Assembly (NCBI RefSeq): GCF_019900845.1
Contig: NZ_CP074570.1
Location: 3,534,001 to 3,598,000, forward strand
Direction: 5' to 3'
DNA: 64,000 nucleotides
Source: Paraneptunicella aestuarii
Lineage (GTDB): Bacteria > Pseudomonadota > Gammaproteobacteria > Enterobacterales > Alteromonadaceae
The translations under genes and the position numbers were made by a program. Position 1 is the first letter of the stretch. The number at the start of each line of letters is the position of its first letter. This document shows, piece after piece, positions 24,543-34,540 of the stretch. The notes below the pieces were generated by a model. It saw only the letters and a list, made by a program, of their open reading frames with translations. It was not told where the DNA came from and searched no databases.

Positions 24543-26813
24543 ATGACTAACAACAATTTCTCTTCAACCGCAGCATTTTTATGGTCAGTCGCCGACCTTC
24601 TTCGTGGTGATTTCAAGCAATCTCAATACGGGCGCATCATTCTTCCTTTCACACTGCTAAGACGCCTGGAATGCGTACTTGAAGCGACAAAACCCGAGGT
24701 GCTGGCAAAATACGAAACAGTAAAAGCCATGCCCATTGAAGCGCAAGACAAACTGCTCACCCACACAGCACAGTTAAGCTTTTACAACACCTCAAAAATG
24801 GATTTAAACCACCTTGGTGAAACCAATGTGGCGAATAACCTTGAGCGTTACATTCAGTCATTCAGCCCGAACGCGCGTGAGATATTCGAGCACTTCGACT
24901 TTTTCAACACCATCGACAAACTGCAAGAAGCCGATCTGCTATACAAAGTCGCCAAGCGTTTTGCCACCACCGACCTGCACCCAAACACCATCAACAACTA
25001 CGGCATGGGGTTAGTGTTTGAAGAGCTGATCCGACGCTTTGCCGAAAGCTCCAATGAAACCGCCGGGGAACACTTTACCCCACGGGATATTGTTGAGCTG
25101 ACCACCTCATTACTTTTCACCAATGAAGAAGAACTCACCAGCTCTGGCCTGGTGCGTTCCATCTACGACCCTACGGCGGGCACGGGTGGCTTCTTGTCAT
25201 CCGCGATGGAATATGTTCACACGCTCAATGACAGAGCCGCTTTATCAGCCTTTGGTCAAGAGCTAAACCCGGAGTCCTACGCCATCTGTAAAGCGGATAT
25301 GCTGATCAAGGGGCAAAAGGTCGATAACATCAAGCTGGGTAATACCCTATCGAATGACCAACTCCGCACAGAAAAGTTTGACTATATGCTGTCAAACCCA
25401 CCGTTTGGCGTAGATTGGAAGAAGATCCAAAAACACATCAACGACGAACACGTTGAAAAAGGCTTTGAAGGCCGATTCGGCGCAGGTTTACCACGCGTGT
25501 CTGACGGCTCATTACTGTTCTTGCTACACCTTATCAGCAAAATGCGAAGTACAGGACGTACAAGTGTCGCGCCAGGCAGGACGCCGGAAGCGACCGAAGT
25601 AACAGGACGTACAAGTGTCGCGCTAGGCAGGACGCCGGAAGCGACCGAAGTAACAGGACGTACAAGTGTCGCGCCAGGCAGGACGCCGGAAGCGACCGAA
25701 GTAACAGGACGTACAAGTGTCGCGCCAGGCAGGACGCCGGAAGCGACCGATAGCGAAACAAAAAATAGCGGCTCACGTATCGGTATTATCTTAAACGGCT
25801 CACCCCTTTTTACTGGCGGTGCGGGTAGCGGGGAAAGTGAAATCAGACGCTACATTCTGGAAAACGACCTGCTGGAAGCCATTGTGGCACTGCCGACCGA
25901 TATGTTCTACAACACAGGTATTGCCACCTACATTTGGGTGTTATCCAACCATAAGCCAGCCAAGCGCAAAAACAAGGTGCAGCTAATTAATGCCGCAAAA
26001 GAACGAGCCAAAACCAGTGGACGTGGTCGCGGCTCTTCGCTAAGTACAGGCGGTGAAGTGAACGGTGGCTCTTCACAAGAGAATGAAAATGTCTTCTATG
26101 CCGCCATGCGCAAATCATTAGGTAGCAAGCGCAAAGAACTCACGCCAGAGGCGATTGATATCATAGTGAAAACCTACGGTGAATTTGCAGAAAACGCATT
26201 TAGTAAAATTTTCGATTACCAAGCCTTTGGCTACCGCCGAATTACCGTTGAACGCCCACTGAAATTAGCGATTTACCCCAAAGATGCACAACACATTGAA
26301 GCCCTGCAAGCCGATAACGCATGGGCAAAAATGGATAACACCACACAGCACGCCATCCTTGACGCCCTTGCATCCTTTGAACAAGAGAAATACTTGTCTC
26401 GTGACAAGTTCCTCAAGCAACTAAAAGCCAAACTGACAACAGTAAAACTCAGTGCCGCACAGCTTAAACTGATAGTAAAACACCTTGGTAAGCACGACGA
26501 CGAAGCAGAAGTGTGTAAAACCCAAGGTCAAATTGAAGCCAACCCGGATCTGCGTGACTTTGAAAACGTCCCCCTCACTGAAACCGTGGAAGATTACTTT
26601 GCCCGTGAAGTGCAGCCGCATGTGCCCGATGCATGGATAGATAAAAGCAAAACCGATCCTAAAGATGGCGAAATCGGCATAGTAGGATATGAAATCCCCT
26701 TTAACCGCCATTTCTACGTATATGAACCACCAAGATCATTAGAAGAAATAGATGCGGATTTGGATGCGGTATCGGCTGAGATTATGCAGCTACTGCAAGA
26801 GGTGCATTCATAA
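24543..26813 (+). CDS. hsdM: Type I restriction-modification DNA methyltransferase subunit M
   Basis: 756-residue adenine-N6 methyltransferase. Seen: the HsdM N-terminal helical domain ([35 protein letters not shown]), SAM motif [11 protein letters not shown], catalytic motif [10 protein letters not shown] and the following [24 protein letters not shown] block. Residues about 337-403 are four copies of [17 protein letters not shown], a 51-bp in-frame tandem insertion in the loop after KMR that is absent from typical family members. It falls between motif IV and the rest of the catalytic domain, so folding seems preserved. One base overlaps hsdS (TAATG). Methylates hemi-methylated host DNA as M2S. 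Confidence 0.95.
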   Translation: MTNNNFSSTAAFLWSVADLLRGDFKQSQYGRIILPFTLLRRLECVLEATKPEVLAKYETVKAMPIEAQDKLLTHTAQLSFYNTSKMDLNHLGETNVANNLERYIQSFSPNAREIFEHFDFFNTIDKLQEADLLYKVAKRFATTDLHPNTINNYGMGLVFEELIRRFAESSNETAGEHFTPRDIVELTTSLLFTNEEELTSSGLVRSIYDPTAGTGGFLSSAMEYVHTLNDRAALSAFGQELNPESYAICKADMLIKGQKVDNIKLGNTLSNDQLRTEKFDYMLSNPPFGVDWKKIQKHINDEHVEKGFEGRFGAGLPRVSDGSLLFLLHLISKMRSTGRTSVAPGRTPEATEVTGRTSVALGRTPEATEVTGRTSVAPGRTPEATEVTGRTSVAPGRTPEATDSETKNSGSRIGIILNGSPLFTGGAGSGESEIRRYILENDLLEAIVALPTDMFYNTGIATYIWVLSNHKPAKRKNKVQLINAAKERAKTSGRGRGSSLSTGGEVNGGSSQENENVFYAAMRKSLGSKRKELTPEAIDIIVKTYGEFAENAFSKIFDYQAFGYRRITVERPLKLAIYPKDAQHIEALQADNAWAKMDNTTQHAILDALASFEQEKYLSRDKFLKQLKAKLTTVKLSAAQLKLIVKHLGKHDDEAEVCKTQGQIEANPDLRDFENVPLTETVEDYFAREVQPHVPDAWIDKSKTDPKDGEIGIVGYEIPFNRHFYVYEPPRSLEEIDADLDAVSAEIMQLLQEVHS
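25551..25750. repeat. 51-bp tandem repeat x4 inside hsdM
   Basis: Three complete 51-base units (25551, 25602, 25653) and a 47-base fourth (25704-25750). Unit 2 differs by one base (25624, Pro to Leu). The unit is a multiple of three and keeps the frame; the opposite strand is also open through it. The near identity of the copies indicates recent expansion. Confidence 0.95.
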
Positions 26814-28147
26814 TGACAGGACGTTATAAAGCGTATCCAGAGTATAAGGACTCAGACGTAGAATGGCTTGAGAAGCTCCCTACACACTGGGGTTCAAAAG
26901 CTCTCAAATTTCTATGTTCATACAATGATGAAGTTATCAGTGAGACAACTGATTATGATACAGAAATTGAATATGTTGATATCGGCAGTGTATCTGCTGT
27001 TGAAGGTATTTTTAAAACGGAAAAAATAGCTTTCGGAAAGTCGCCATCTAGAGCAAGAAGAATTGTTCGTGATGGTGATGTAATTGTATCTACAGTGAGA
27101 ACGTACTTAGAGGCAATAGCCCCCATAGTAAAGCCACCTGAAAATATGATTGTATCAACAGGTTTTGCAGTAATTCGGCCTAATAATCAGATAGAAAAAA
27201 GGTTTGCAGCGTATTGTCTGAGGGCAAAAGGCTTTATTAGAGAAGTTGTCTCTCGTTCAGTAGGTATTAGTTACCCCGCTATCAATGCTTCAGAATTGGT
27301 AAAAATCAATGTCCCGAATCTCCCATACCAAGAACAACAAAAAATAGCCAACTTCCTCGATCATGAAACCGCCAAAATAGACACATTAATTGCCAAGCAA
27401 GAAAAGCTGATTGAGCTATTAAAAGAAAAACGCCAAGCGGTAATCTCTCACGCCGTCACTAAAGGACTTAATCCTGATGCACCAATGAAAGATTCTGGCG
27501 TGGAATGGTTGGGAGAAGTGCCAGAGCATTGGGAAATTGCCCCTATCAAGTATTTGATAGAACTCACTCCGAAAAAATCTCAAATGAAGGCTAAATACTC
27601 AGACTTTTGCAATTTTGTTCCCATGGAAAAGCTTAAACAAGATATTCTGATTTTGGATGAGCAAAGAAAAATATCTTCGGTCTACGACGGTTATACATAC
27701 TTTGAGAATGAAGATATTTTGATGGCTAAAGTAACTCCATGTTTTGAAAACAAGAATATGGTGGTAGCCCGTGGACTGTTAAACGGAATTGGTTTTGGTT
27801 CATCTGAAATCTATGTGCTGCGTTGCAATAGAAAAGTGCTCAATGACTTCTTATATTATCGATTACAAGAAGATAGTTTCATGAACATAGCAACAGCTGC
27901 GATGACTGGAGCTGGTGGTTTAAAGCGTGTACCCGCAGACGTAATTACTAATTATCAAGTAGCTCTACCGCCAATTAAGGAACAAATTGAAATAACTCAA
28001 GATTTGAAAAATAAGCTAGGGAGTTTTGATGTGCTTATGGATAAAGCTTGTGGGGGTATCGAGCTAATGAAAGAACGCAAAACCGCTCTTATCTCCGCCG
28101 CCGTCACTGGCAAAATTGATGTGCGAAATTGGGAGTCTACTCAGTGA
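26813..28147 (+). CDS. hsdS: Type I restriction-modification specificity subunit S
   Basis: 444 residues. Two target-recognition domains, each opened by VEWL(G/E)xxPxHW (residues 18-28 and about 230-240), separated by the conserved central helix (QQKIANFLDHETAKIDTLIAKQEKLIELLKEKRQAVISHAVTKGL) and closed by a second one (EQIEITQDLKNKLGSFDVLMDKACGGIELMKERKTALISAAVTGKIDV). This duplicated layout fixes the family; the DNA target is not readable. By eye more AT-rich than hsdM, usual for exchanged specificity genes. ATG overlaps the hsdM stop; its own stop overlaps the next start (GTGA). Confidence 0.95.
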   Translation: MTGRYKAYPEYKDSDVEWLEKLPTHWGSKALKFLCSYNDEVISETTDYDTEIEYVDIGSVSAVEGIFKTEKIAFGKSPSRARRIVRDGDVIVSTVRTYLEAIAPIVKPPENMIVSTGFAVIRPNNQIEKRFAAYCLRAKGFIREVVSRSVGISYPAINASELVKINVPNLPYQEQQKIANFLDHETAKIDTLIAKQEKLIELLKEKRQAVISHAVTKGLNPDAPMKDSGVEWLGEVPEHWEIAPIKYLIELTPKKSQMKAKYSDFCNFVPMEKLKQDILILDEQRKISSVYDGYTYFENEDILMAKVTPCFENKNMVVARGLLNGIGFGSSEIYVLRCNRKVLNDFLYYRLQEDSFMNIATAAMTGAGGLKRVPADVITNYQVALPPIKEQIEITQDLKNKLGSFDVLMDKACGGIELMKERKTALISAAVTGKIDVRNWESTQ

Positions 28148-29406
28148 AACATAATCGTGCCGAAAGCCTTGCAGAATTTATAGCTATTTGCTCGGAAATA
28201 AAGGTAAAAGAAGACCATACACTGTTTTTTAGAGGACATGCTTCTCACACGTTTATTTCATTGCCCACGGTTTTTCGTAATCAAAACGATGATCCCGCAA
28301 ATCAAAAATATGTTATGAGGGAAGAAGAGTTATTTCATAACTTAATTACACGATGCCCGGAAGAATTCAAAAACTGTGCCTCAACATTTGATTGCCTAGT
28401 AAAAATGCAACATTATGGTTTGCCAACTCGGTTGCTAGATATTACAAGTAACCCTTTGGTAGCCCTTTATTTTGCCACTGAAGAATATGGGTCAGGCGAG
28501 GCAAAATTTAACTCTACAGATGACATTGGGGAGTCAGATTTAGACGTTGATGGTGGGAAATTATCTAACTCAGAGGAAATGCCTTTTGAGACTGATGAAG
28601 TAGCAGCAGATGATGAACCAATACATATTTCTGACGGTGATGCTCGTGTACTTATTTATCAGGTACCTAATGATGAAGTGATGTATTACAACAGTGATCT
28701 TGTCTCAGTGATCAGCAACCTAGCCAAAATGAATAGACACTTCGATCTCGACAAGACGCAATATAAAACTCAGTTATTACACGCTATACAATCTGAAAAG
28801 CCTTATTTTAAAGGTGATATCAAAGAACGGGATCTTGAGTCAGTCGTGTGTGTAAAACCAAAACTTGATAACAAGAGAATAATTAAACAAAGTGGGGCAT
28901 TTTTTCTATTCGGTATGGGGACTGACAAAACCGTCCCCACTCGTATTCCAGAAAAGTACCGTGCAAATGTAAAACATATTGATATTCCCACAAAAGCAAA
29001 AGCCCAGTTAAGACAACAACTCGAAATATTGGCTATTTCGAAAGCTACCTTATTTCCTGAAATAGATAGTGTTGCAAACTTTCTAAAATCCGAACCGCTG
29101 ATTATCACAACGACCAAAGATATTTTGGATAATGAAGGTCTTAAAGAAGAGAACCTGCATAATAGTATTGAACTGCTTTCTGCATCTATTAGAGATAAAC
29201 TGTCTGGTAATCAAATACTTGAAGAGCAACTTAGAAGTAATTCTCAGTCGCAAGCAATGAGAGGTTTTTTTGCAGATTTAATGGATGCCGCTTTAGCAGA
29301 AAGTTTAGATACCCATTATGACATTGCAGTAAAAGTTATTTCCGACCCCGAACTTCAAAGAAAAGTTGAAAATCTGGTTTATGAAAAACTAATGCATGAT
29401 TTATAA
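28144..29406 (+). CDS. FRG-domain protein with an HsdR-like C-terminal end
   Basis: 420 residues. The N-terminal FRG domain is seen as LFFRGH (27-32), SLPTVFRN and KMQHYGLPTRLLDITSNPLVALYFAT (88-112). Its biochemical activity is not established; FRG proteins are frequent near type I restriction loci. An acidic insert lies around 120-165. Residues about 338-420 align without gaps with the C-terminus of HsdR encoded 5 kb downstream (shared K-S-N, QLRSN, QAM-G-F, ES-D-H-D-A-K, S, LM-L; roughly 27 identities in 74 by eye). GTG at 28144 overlaps the hsdS stop by four bases; a TTG five codons upstream is possible. The tight coupling and shared end suggest it joins the same complex. Confidence 0.85.
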   Translation: MKHNRAESLAEFIAICSEIKVKEDHTLFFRGHASHTFISLPTVFRNQNDDPANQKYVMREEELFHNLITRCPEEFKNCASTFDCLVKMQHYGLPTRLLDITSNPLVALYFATEEYGSGEAKFNSTDDIGESDLDVDGGKLSNSEEMPFETDEVAADDEPIHISDGDARVLIYQVPNDEVMYYNSDLVSVISNLAKMNRHFDLDKTQYKTQLLHAIQSEKPYFKGDIKERDLESVVCVKPKLDNKRIIKQSGAFFLFGMGTDKTVPTRIPEKYRANVKHIDIPTKAKAQLRQQLEILAISKATLFPEIDSVANFLKSEPLIITTTKDILDNEGLKEENLHNSIELLSASIRDKLSGNQILEEQLRSNSQSQAMRGFFADLMDAALAESLDTHYDIAVKVISDPELQRKVENLVYEKLMHDL

Positions 29407-29444
29407 CAGGCTCAAACCACCTAAGTTTTTCAAAGGGAAAGCAC

Positions 29445-30107
29445 ATGAATGACTTAATACATGCCCCCAAAGGACACTTCATTCTTTATCAAGATGAAGA
29501 AGGGCAAGCAAATGTTGAGTGCTTATTTGCGTCCGACACCCTATGGCTAACGTTAACTCAGTTAGCAAGCTTATATGGTCGTGATAAGTCGGTTATCTCC
29601 AAGCACCTCAAAAACATCTATGCCGAGGGCGAATTAGTACAAAATTCAACCATTGCAAATTATGCAACGGTTCAAACAGAAGGCTCCCGGGAAGTTGAGC
29701 GACATTTAGAATATTACAATCTGGAAGCCATTTTAGCGGTGGGTTATCGCGTCCGTTCCAAACAAGGAAGACTGTTCCGTCAGTGGGCTACCCGCACGTT
29801 GCAAGAATACTTAACTAAAGGTTTTGTTATGGATGACGAACGCCTGAAACACCCTGATAACAGCCAATATTTTGATGAATTGCTTAACCGCATCCGTGAT
29901 ATTCGCTCATCGGAAAAGATCTTCTGGCGCAAAGTGTGTGATATTTATGCCACCAGTATCGACTATGACGGTAAGGCTGAAACCAGTATGCAGTTTTTCG
30001 CTCAGGTGCAAAACAATAAAGCAGCCCAACCCCATGTTGAATTAGCTACTGCCATCCGATACTTTATGGCTTACGCAACCAATACTTACCGGATAATTTG
30101 CCAATAA
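29445..30107 (+). CDS. rhuM: RhuM-family protein, C-terminally truncated
   Basis: 220 residues. The N-terminal domain (LWLTLTQLASLYGRDKSVISKHLKNIYAEGEL, a helix-turn-helix-like region, then VERHLEYYNLEAILAVGYRVRSKQGRLFRQWATRTLQEYLTKGF) is typical of RhuM. Family members run to about 330 residues; here the match stops after TSMQFFAQVQN, and the last 30 residues do not resemble the family, so the 3' part has been deleted or exchanged. RhuM genes often sit inside type I restriction operons with unknown role. Whether this copy is functional is doubtful. Confidence 0.8.
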   Translation: MNDLIHAPKGHFILYQDEEGQANVECLFASDTLWLTLTQLASLYGRDKSVISKHLKNIYAEGELVQNSTIANYATVQTEGSREVERHLEYYNLEAILAVGYRVRSKQGRLFRQWATRTLQEYLTKGFVMDDERLKHPDNSQYFDELLNRIRDIRSSEKIFWRKVCDIYATSIDYDGKAETSMQFFAQVQNNKAAQPHVELATAIRYFMAYATNTYRIICQ

Positions 30108-30118
30108 GGATGACACGA

Positions 30119-31156
30119 ATGAGCCAGGATTTACCATTTAATAACCCGCTACTGATAAATGACGTGACTCGTTTGGTTCGTCAGGCCAAACAACGTGCGG
30201 CGGTGGCAGTGAATAATGAAATTACTTTACTGTATTGGCAAGTCGGCAACCGCATTCAGCAAGAAGTGTTAGGCGGTAATCGAGCTGATTATGGCAAACA
30301 GGTTTACGCGACATTGTCAAAATCACTCACGGCTCAATTTGGCCGTGGCTGGAGTGCGAGAAACCTGGCTCAAATGGTTAAGTTTGCAGAGGTATTTACC
30401 GATGTTCACATTTTGCAGACAGTGTCTGCAAAATTGTCATGGAGTCATTTTGTAATACTTTGCAGTATTGATGACGCTATTAAGCGCGATTTTTACACCA
30501 GCATGGCCATTCAAGAGCGCTGGTCAACCCGAACGCTGGATGAGCGTATTGGCGCATTATTATTTGAACGTACTGCAATTTCTAAAAAACCCGATGACAC
30601 CATAGTGACCGAGCTTACTCAGTTAAGAAATTCGGGTCAGTATCATCAGGATTTATTGCTAAAAGATCCCTATGTGTTGGACTTTTTAGAGCTGAACGAC
30701 CGCTATCTGGAAAAAGATCTTGAAGATGCAATCCTCAGAGACATCGAGCAGTTTTTACTCGAATTAGGCGCAGGCTTTAGTTTTGTCGCAAGGCAAAAAC
30801 GAATTCAGGTAGATAATGATGATTTCTATATCGACCTGCTGTTCTACAACCGAAAATTAAAACGTCTGGTAGCGATTGATTTAAAACTTGAAAAATTTAA
30901 GCACACTCACAAAAGCCAGATGGAGCTTTACCTTAATTGGCTTAAAAAGTACGAGACCGAAGAAGGTGAAAATCCGCCTCTTGGTATAATATTATGCTCC
31001 AGTAAAAAGCAAGAACAAATAGAACTGCTTGAAATGGAAGGGAGTGATATTCACGTGGCAGAGTATTTAACTCGCTTGCTGGATGTTGAACTACTAGAGC
31101 AAAAGTTACAACACGCTATTACCAACGCCAAGCAAAGATTAGAACAAAAGAAATAA
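30119..31156 (+). CDS. DUF1016/YhcG-type PD-(D/E)XK nuclease
   Basis: 345 residues. N-terminal helical DUF1016 domain (LYWQVGNRIQQEVL, YGKQVYATLSKSLTAQFGRGWSARNLAQMVKFAE) and C-terminal nuclease-fold domain with DDFYIDLLFYNRKLKRLVAIDLKLEKFK, where Asp and the D-x-K end are the putative metal-binding residues (most relatives have ELK at this site). The ATG at 30119 has AAGGA eight bases before it and was chosen over an earlier TTG. Placed between rhuM and hsdR, four bases before the hsdR start. It is an accessory of many type I loci and may be a DNA nuclease. Confidence 0.88.
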   Translation: MSQDLPFNNPLLINDVTRLVRQAKQRAAVAVNNEITLLYWQVGNRIQQEVLGGNRADYGKQVYATLSKSLTAQFGRGWSARNLAQMVKFAEVFTDVHILQTVSAKLSWSHFVILCSIDDAIKRDFYTSMAIQERWSTRTLDERIGALLFERTAISKKPDDTIVTELTQLRNSGQYHQDLLLKDPYVLDFLELNDRYLEKDLEDAILRDIEQFLLELGAGFSFVARQKRIQVDNDDFYIDLLFYNRKLKRLVAIDLKLEKFKHTHKSQMELYLNWLKKYETEEGENPPLGIILCSSKKQEQIELLEMEGSDIHVAEYLTRLLDVELLEQKLQHAITNAKQRLEQKK

Positions 31157-31160
31157 GCTT

Positions 31161-34100
31161 ATGACCCCTGAAAAAACCGTCAGAGAGCAGCAATTCCAAA
31201 ACGACATTCTTGACCAAATGCAGTCTCATGGTTGGTTGTTAGGCGAATCGAACAAATACAATAAAGCGCTGGCGCTTTATCCTGATGATGTGATCACTTT
31301 TGTGAAAGCCTCACAGCCCGAGCAATGGGATAAATTAGCGCAACACTTTCCAGAAACCGAACGTAACCCCAATGCAACGGCTGAGGCGCTGCTTAAGTCA
31401 TTAGAGCAAGCGCTTAAAAACGAAGGGACGCTGTGGGTGTTGCGCAACAAAATCAGTAACCGTGGTGCCAGGTTTAACCTGTGTAGCTTTAAGCCGGATC
31501 ACGATTTAAACCCAACGGCGACCGCCCGTTATCAGCAAAATATATTGCGGGTCGTGCCTGAACTGACGTACTCGCCCAATGGCTATGAGGGTCGATTAGA
31601 CTTAACCTTGTTCGTTAACGGTATTCCTGTTGCTACGTGTGAGCTTAAATCGGAATTTAAGCAGTCGATTGATAGCGCCAAAGTCCAGTATATGAAGGAC
31701 AGGCTGCCGAAAGATCCCAAAACGCGCAAGCCAGAGCCACTACTCACCTTTAAACGGGGTGCATTGGTTCACTTTGCGGTAAGCCAATACAATGTAGCGA
31801 TGACCACTCGCCTGGATGGCAACAAAACCTTTTTTCTCCCCTTTGACCAAGGCACACGCGATGGCGGCAAGGGCAACGATGTTCCAGGCTCTCTATCCGC
31901 TGAGGGCTCTTATGCCACGTCTTACTTATGGAACGAGATTTTCCAAAAAGATAACCTGTTAGTTATCTTAGGCCGATACATTCACCTAGAAGTAAAAGAC
32001 GTTGAGGATCTGGACGGCTCCATCACTCAAAAAGAAACCCTGATTTTCCCGCGTTATCATCAGTGGGCGGTGGTATCCCAGCTACTCAAAACCGTAGACA
32101 ACGAAGGCACAGGGCATAAGTACCTTATTCAACATAGTGCTGGTTCTGGTAAATCGAATTCGATTGCGTGGTTGTCGCACCAGTTAGCGTCCAAGCATTA
32201 CTACACTGCACATCCCGAGCTGAATAAACAAGCTGGAGATAAGGTTTTTGATTCAGTGATTGTTATCACTGACCGAACGGTATTAGACAGCCAGTTACAA
32301 GACACCATTTATCAGTTTGACCATAACGAAGGCATGATCGCTCGTATTAACAGGGAAGAGGCTTCTGGTAGTAAATCGAGTCAATTAGCAAACGAACTCA
32401 AAGCAAGCACCTCGATTATTATTGTCACGATCCAAACCTTTCCTCACGTTTTAGACGCTATCCGCAAAGACGCAACCCTTGCCGGACGAAGCTATGCCGT
32501 TATCGCAGATGAAGCGCACTCTAGCCAGACAGGGCCAACGGCGCGCAAGCTGCGTGAAGTGCTCATGGCAGTGAAAATCGAGAGCGAGCTATCCGGCGAA
32601 GACGAGCCATCCAGTGAAGACGAGCTATCCAGTGAAGATATCCTGCGTTTATCACTGGAAGCCCGCAAAGGTTCCAATAAACTCAGCTATTTTGCGTTTA
32701 CCGCTACGCCAAAGGCGAAAACAATAGAACTGTTTGGTCGTAGACCCAATACCGATGAACCCGCAAGCGACACCAATAAGCCGCAACCTTTCCACGTTTA
32801 CTCAATGCGCCAGGCCATTGAAGAAGGTTTTATTCTGGATGTTCTGCAAAACTACACCAGTTATCGAGTAGCCTACCAGTTAGCGCATAGCAACCCTGAC
32901 TCAGATCACGAGGTAGACAGTAAGAAAGCGGCTTCGAAAATGGCAAAGTGGGTAAGGCTGCACCCTTACAATATTGCGCAAAAAGTGGAAACCATCATTG
33001 AGCATTTCAATAGCAAAATTAAGCACTTGCTGGGTGGTGAAGCCAAAGCCATGGTTGTGACCAGTAGCCGCTTGGAAGCAGTGCGCTATAAGCTCGCCTT
33101 CGAGAAATACGTGCAAGAAAAAGGCTACAAAGACGTTAATGCTATGGTGGCGTTTTCTGGTGAAGTGAATGATCCAGACTACTCTCTGCTGCATGGAAAG
33201 GATCATGCTTTTACCGAAATCAATATGAACCCGAACCTGCGCGGGCGAGATATGCGTAAAGCATTCGATAGCTCGGATTATCAGGTGATGCTGGTGGCGA
33301 ATAAATTCCAGACAGGCTTCGACCAACCCAAATTAGTGGCGATGTATGTTGATAAGCCCTTAAAAGGCGTTGAGTGTATCCAGACCCTTTCACGGCTAAA
33401 CCGCACCTACAAAGGTAAAGACAAAACCTTTGTGCTCGATTTCGTCAATGATCCTGAAGAAATACTGGCTGAGTTTAAACCTTACTTTAAAACCGCTGAG
33501 CTGGCGGGTGTATCCGACCCCAACATCGTCTATGAACTGATGAAAAAGCTGGATAGAGTCGGTATATATCAATGGCGAGAGGTTGAGGCGTTTGTAGAGG
33601 CGTACCACAACAAACGAGCGAACCAGGCTAAACTAGCGAATATTGTTAAGCCTGCCGTGGATCGTTTTTCGGTGCGCTATAAAGAAGCGTCACAGGTGCT
33701 GCAATCGGCACAAGCGGAATTGTCTCGGGCAAAAATGGAAAGCGCCTCACAAAAAGAACGCGATAAGAAAATCAAGTTTGCAGAGAACAGCGTGAAACAC
33801 GCCAAAGAAGCCAGGGACATTCTTGAAGTGTTTAAGAAGGATTTACTCTCTTTCTATCGCTATTACGAGTTTACTTCTCAAATCGTCAATTTTGATGATT
33901 ATGAGCTGGAGAAACTGAGTATTTTCGCCAAACATCTTTATCCGTTGCTTCGCCTTGATGTGGTGGAAGATGACATTGATTTGTCTGATGTTGTAATGAC
34001 GCACTACCGACTGCACGAGCAGCGTGAAGCCAGTTTGCAACTTGGCAGAAAAGTTGGTGAAAAAGTTGGTGAAGAACCTCCCTCTTATCTCCCAGCCGCA

Positions 34101-34478
34101 AAAGAAGGCACTGGTGCAGTACCCAAAGATCCCAAAACGGAACTACTTAACGACATCATCCAACGAATGAACGACTTGTTCATCGAAGATGGTTTATCTG
34201 AAAATGACATGCTCAATTACGCCAACACCATTGCTGGCAAGATCTCGGAAAATGAAGTAGTGATGGATCAACTGCGCAGCAACACCAAAGAACAAGCAAT
34301 GCTCGGCCAGTTCCCGACTTCAATCAACAATGCCATTATTGAAAGTATGGATGTGCATAAGGATATGGCGATGAAGCTTCTGTCGAATGAAGCGATAGCA
34401 AAAGGCTTTGCTGGACTGATGTTTGATATGTTGATGAAAGGGCTTAATAACCCGGCAATAGATAAAAGCGTGGATTAA
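31161..34478 (+). CDS. hsdR: Type I restriction-modification endonuclease/translocase subunit R
   Basis: 1105 residues. N-terminal nuclease (Asp147 and ELK 161-163), two RecA-like helicase domains with Walker A HSAGSGKS (325-332), DEAH (450-453), FTATPK, and motif VI region CIQTLSRLNRTYKGK. C-terminal about 200 residues are helical and end in the assembly-type domain (KISENEVVMDQLRSNTKEQAML). It translocates and cuts unmodified DNA when bound to M2S. Three 18-bp repeats (ELSGED-like) follow DEAH. The C-terminal end is shared with the FRG protein at 28144. It is the last gene of the operon and separated from hsdS by three accessory genes. Confidence 0.95.
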   Translation: MTPEKTVREQQFQNDILDQMQSHGWLLGESNKYNKALALYPDDVITFVKASQPEQWDKLAQHFPETERNPNATAEALLKSLEQALKNEGTLWVLRNKISNRGARFNLCSFKPDHDLNPTATARYQQNILRVVPELTYSPNGYEGRLDLTLFVNGIPVATCELKSEFKQSIDSAKVQYMKDRLPKDPKTRKPEPLLTFKRGALVHFAVSQYNVAMTTRLDGNKTFFLPFDQGTRDGGKGNDVPGSLSAEGSYATSYLWNEIFQKDNLLVILGRYIHLEVKDVEDLDGSITQKETLIFPRYHQWAVVSQLLKTVDNEGTGHKYLIQHSAGSGKSNSIAWLSHQLASKHYYTAHPELNKQAGDKVFDSVIVITDRTVLDSQLQDTIYQFDHNEGMIARINREEASGSKSSQLANELKASTSIIIVTIQTFPHVLDAIRKDATLAGRSYAVIADEAHSSQTGPTARKLREVLMAVKIESELSGEDEPSSEDELSSEDILRLSLEARKGSNKLSYFAFTATPKAKTIELFGRRPNTDEPASDTNKPQPFHVYSMRQAIEEGFILDVLQNYTSYRVAYQLAHSNPDSDHEVDSKKAASKMAKWVRLHPYNIAQKVETIIEHFNSKIKHLLGGEAKAMVVTSSRLEAVRYKLAFEKYVQEKGYKDVNAMVAFSGEVNDPDYSLLHGKDHAFTEINMNPNLRGRDMRKAFDSSDYQVMLVANKFQTGFDQPKLVAMYVDKPLKGVECIQTLSRLNRTYKGKDKTFVLDFVNDPEEILAEFKPYFKTAELAGVSDPNIVYELMKKLDRVGIYQWREVEAFVEAYHNKRANQAKLANIVKPAVDRFSVRYKEASQVLQSAQAELSRAKMESASQKERDKKIKFAENSVKHAKEARDILEVFKKDLLSFYRYYEFTSQIVNFDDYELEKLSIFAKHLYPLLRLDVVEDDIDLSDVVMTHYRLHEQREASLQLGRKVGEKVGEEPPSYLPAAKEGTGAVPKDPKTELLNDIIQRMNDLFIEDGLSENDMLNYANTIAGKISENEVVMDQLRSNTKEQAMLGQFPTSINNAIIESMDVHKDMAMKLLSNEAIAKGFAGLMFDMLMKGLNNPAIDKSVD
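32585..32638. repeat. 18-bp tandem repeat x3 inside hsdR
   Basis: Units beginning GAGCTATCC at 32585, 32603 and 32621 encode ELSGED, EPSSED and ELSSED. They lie in a loop about 26 residues after the DEAH box and keep the frame. Confidence 0.85.
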
Positions 34479-34540
34479 TGAGTCATCAATCAGAATATGC
34501 ACAGGATATCTGACGCTCTTGATATCTGACAAACCTACCT

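Noticed and set aside
25534..25776. 80-codon frame on the minus strand in hsdM
   Set aside because: Shadow of the 51-bp repeat on the opposite strand of a clearly coding gene.
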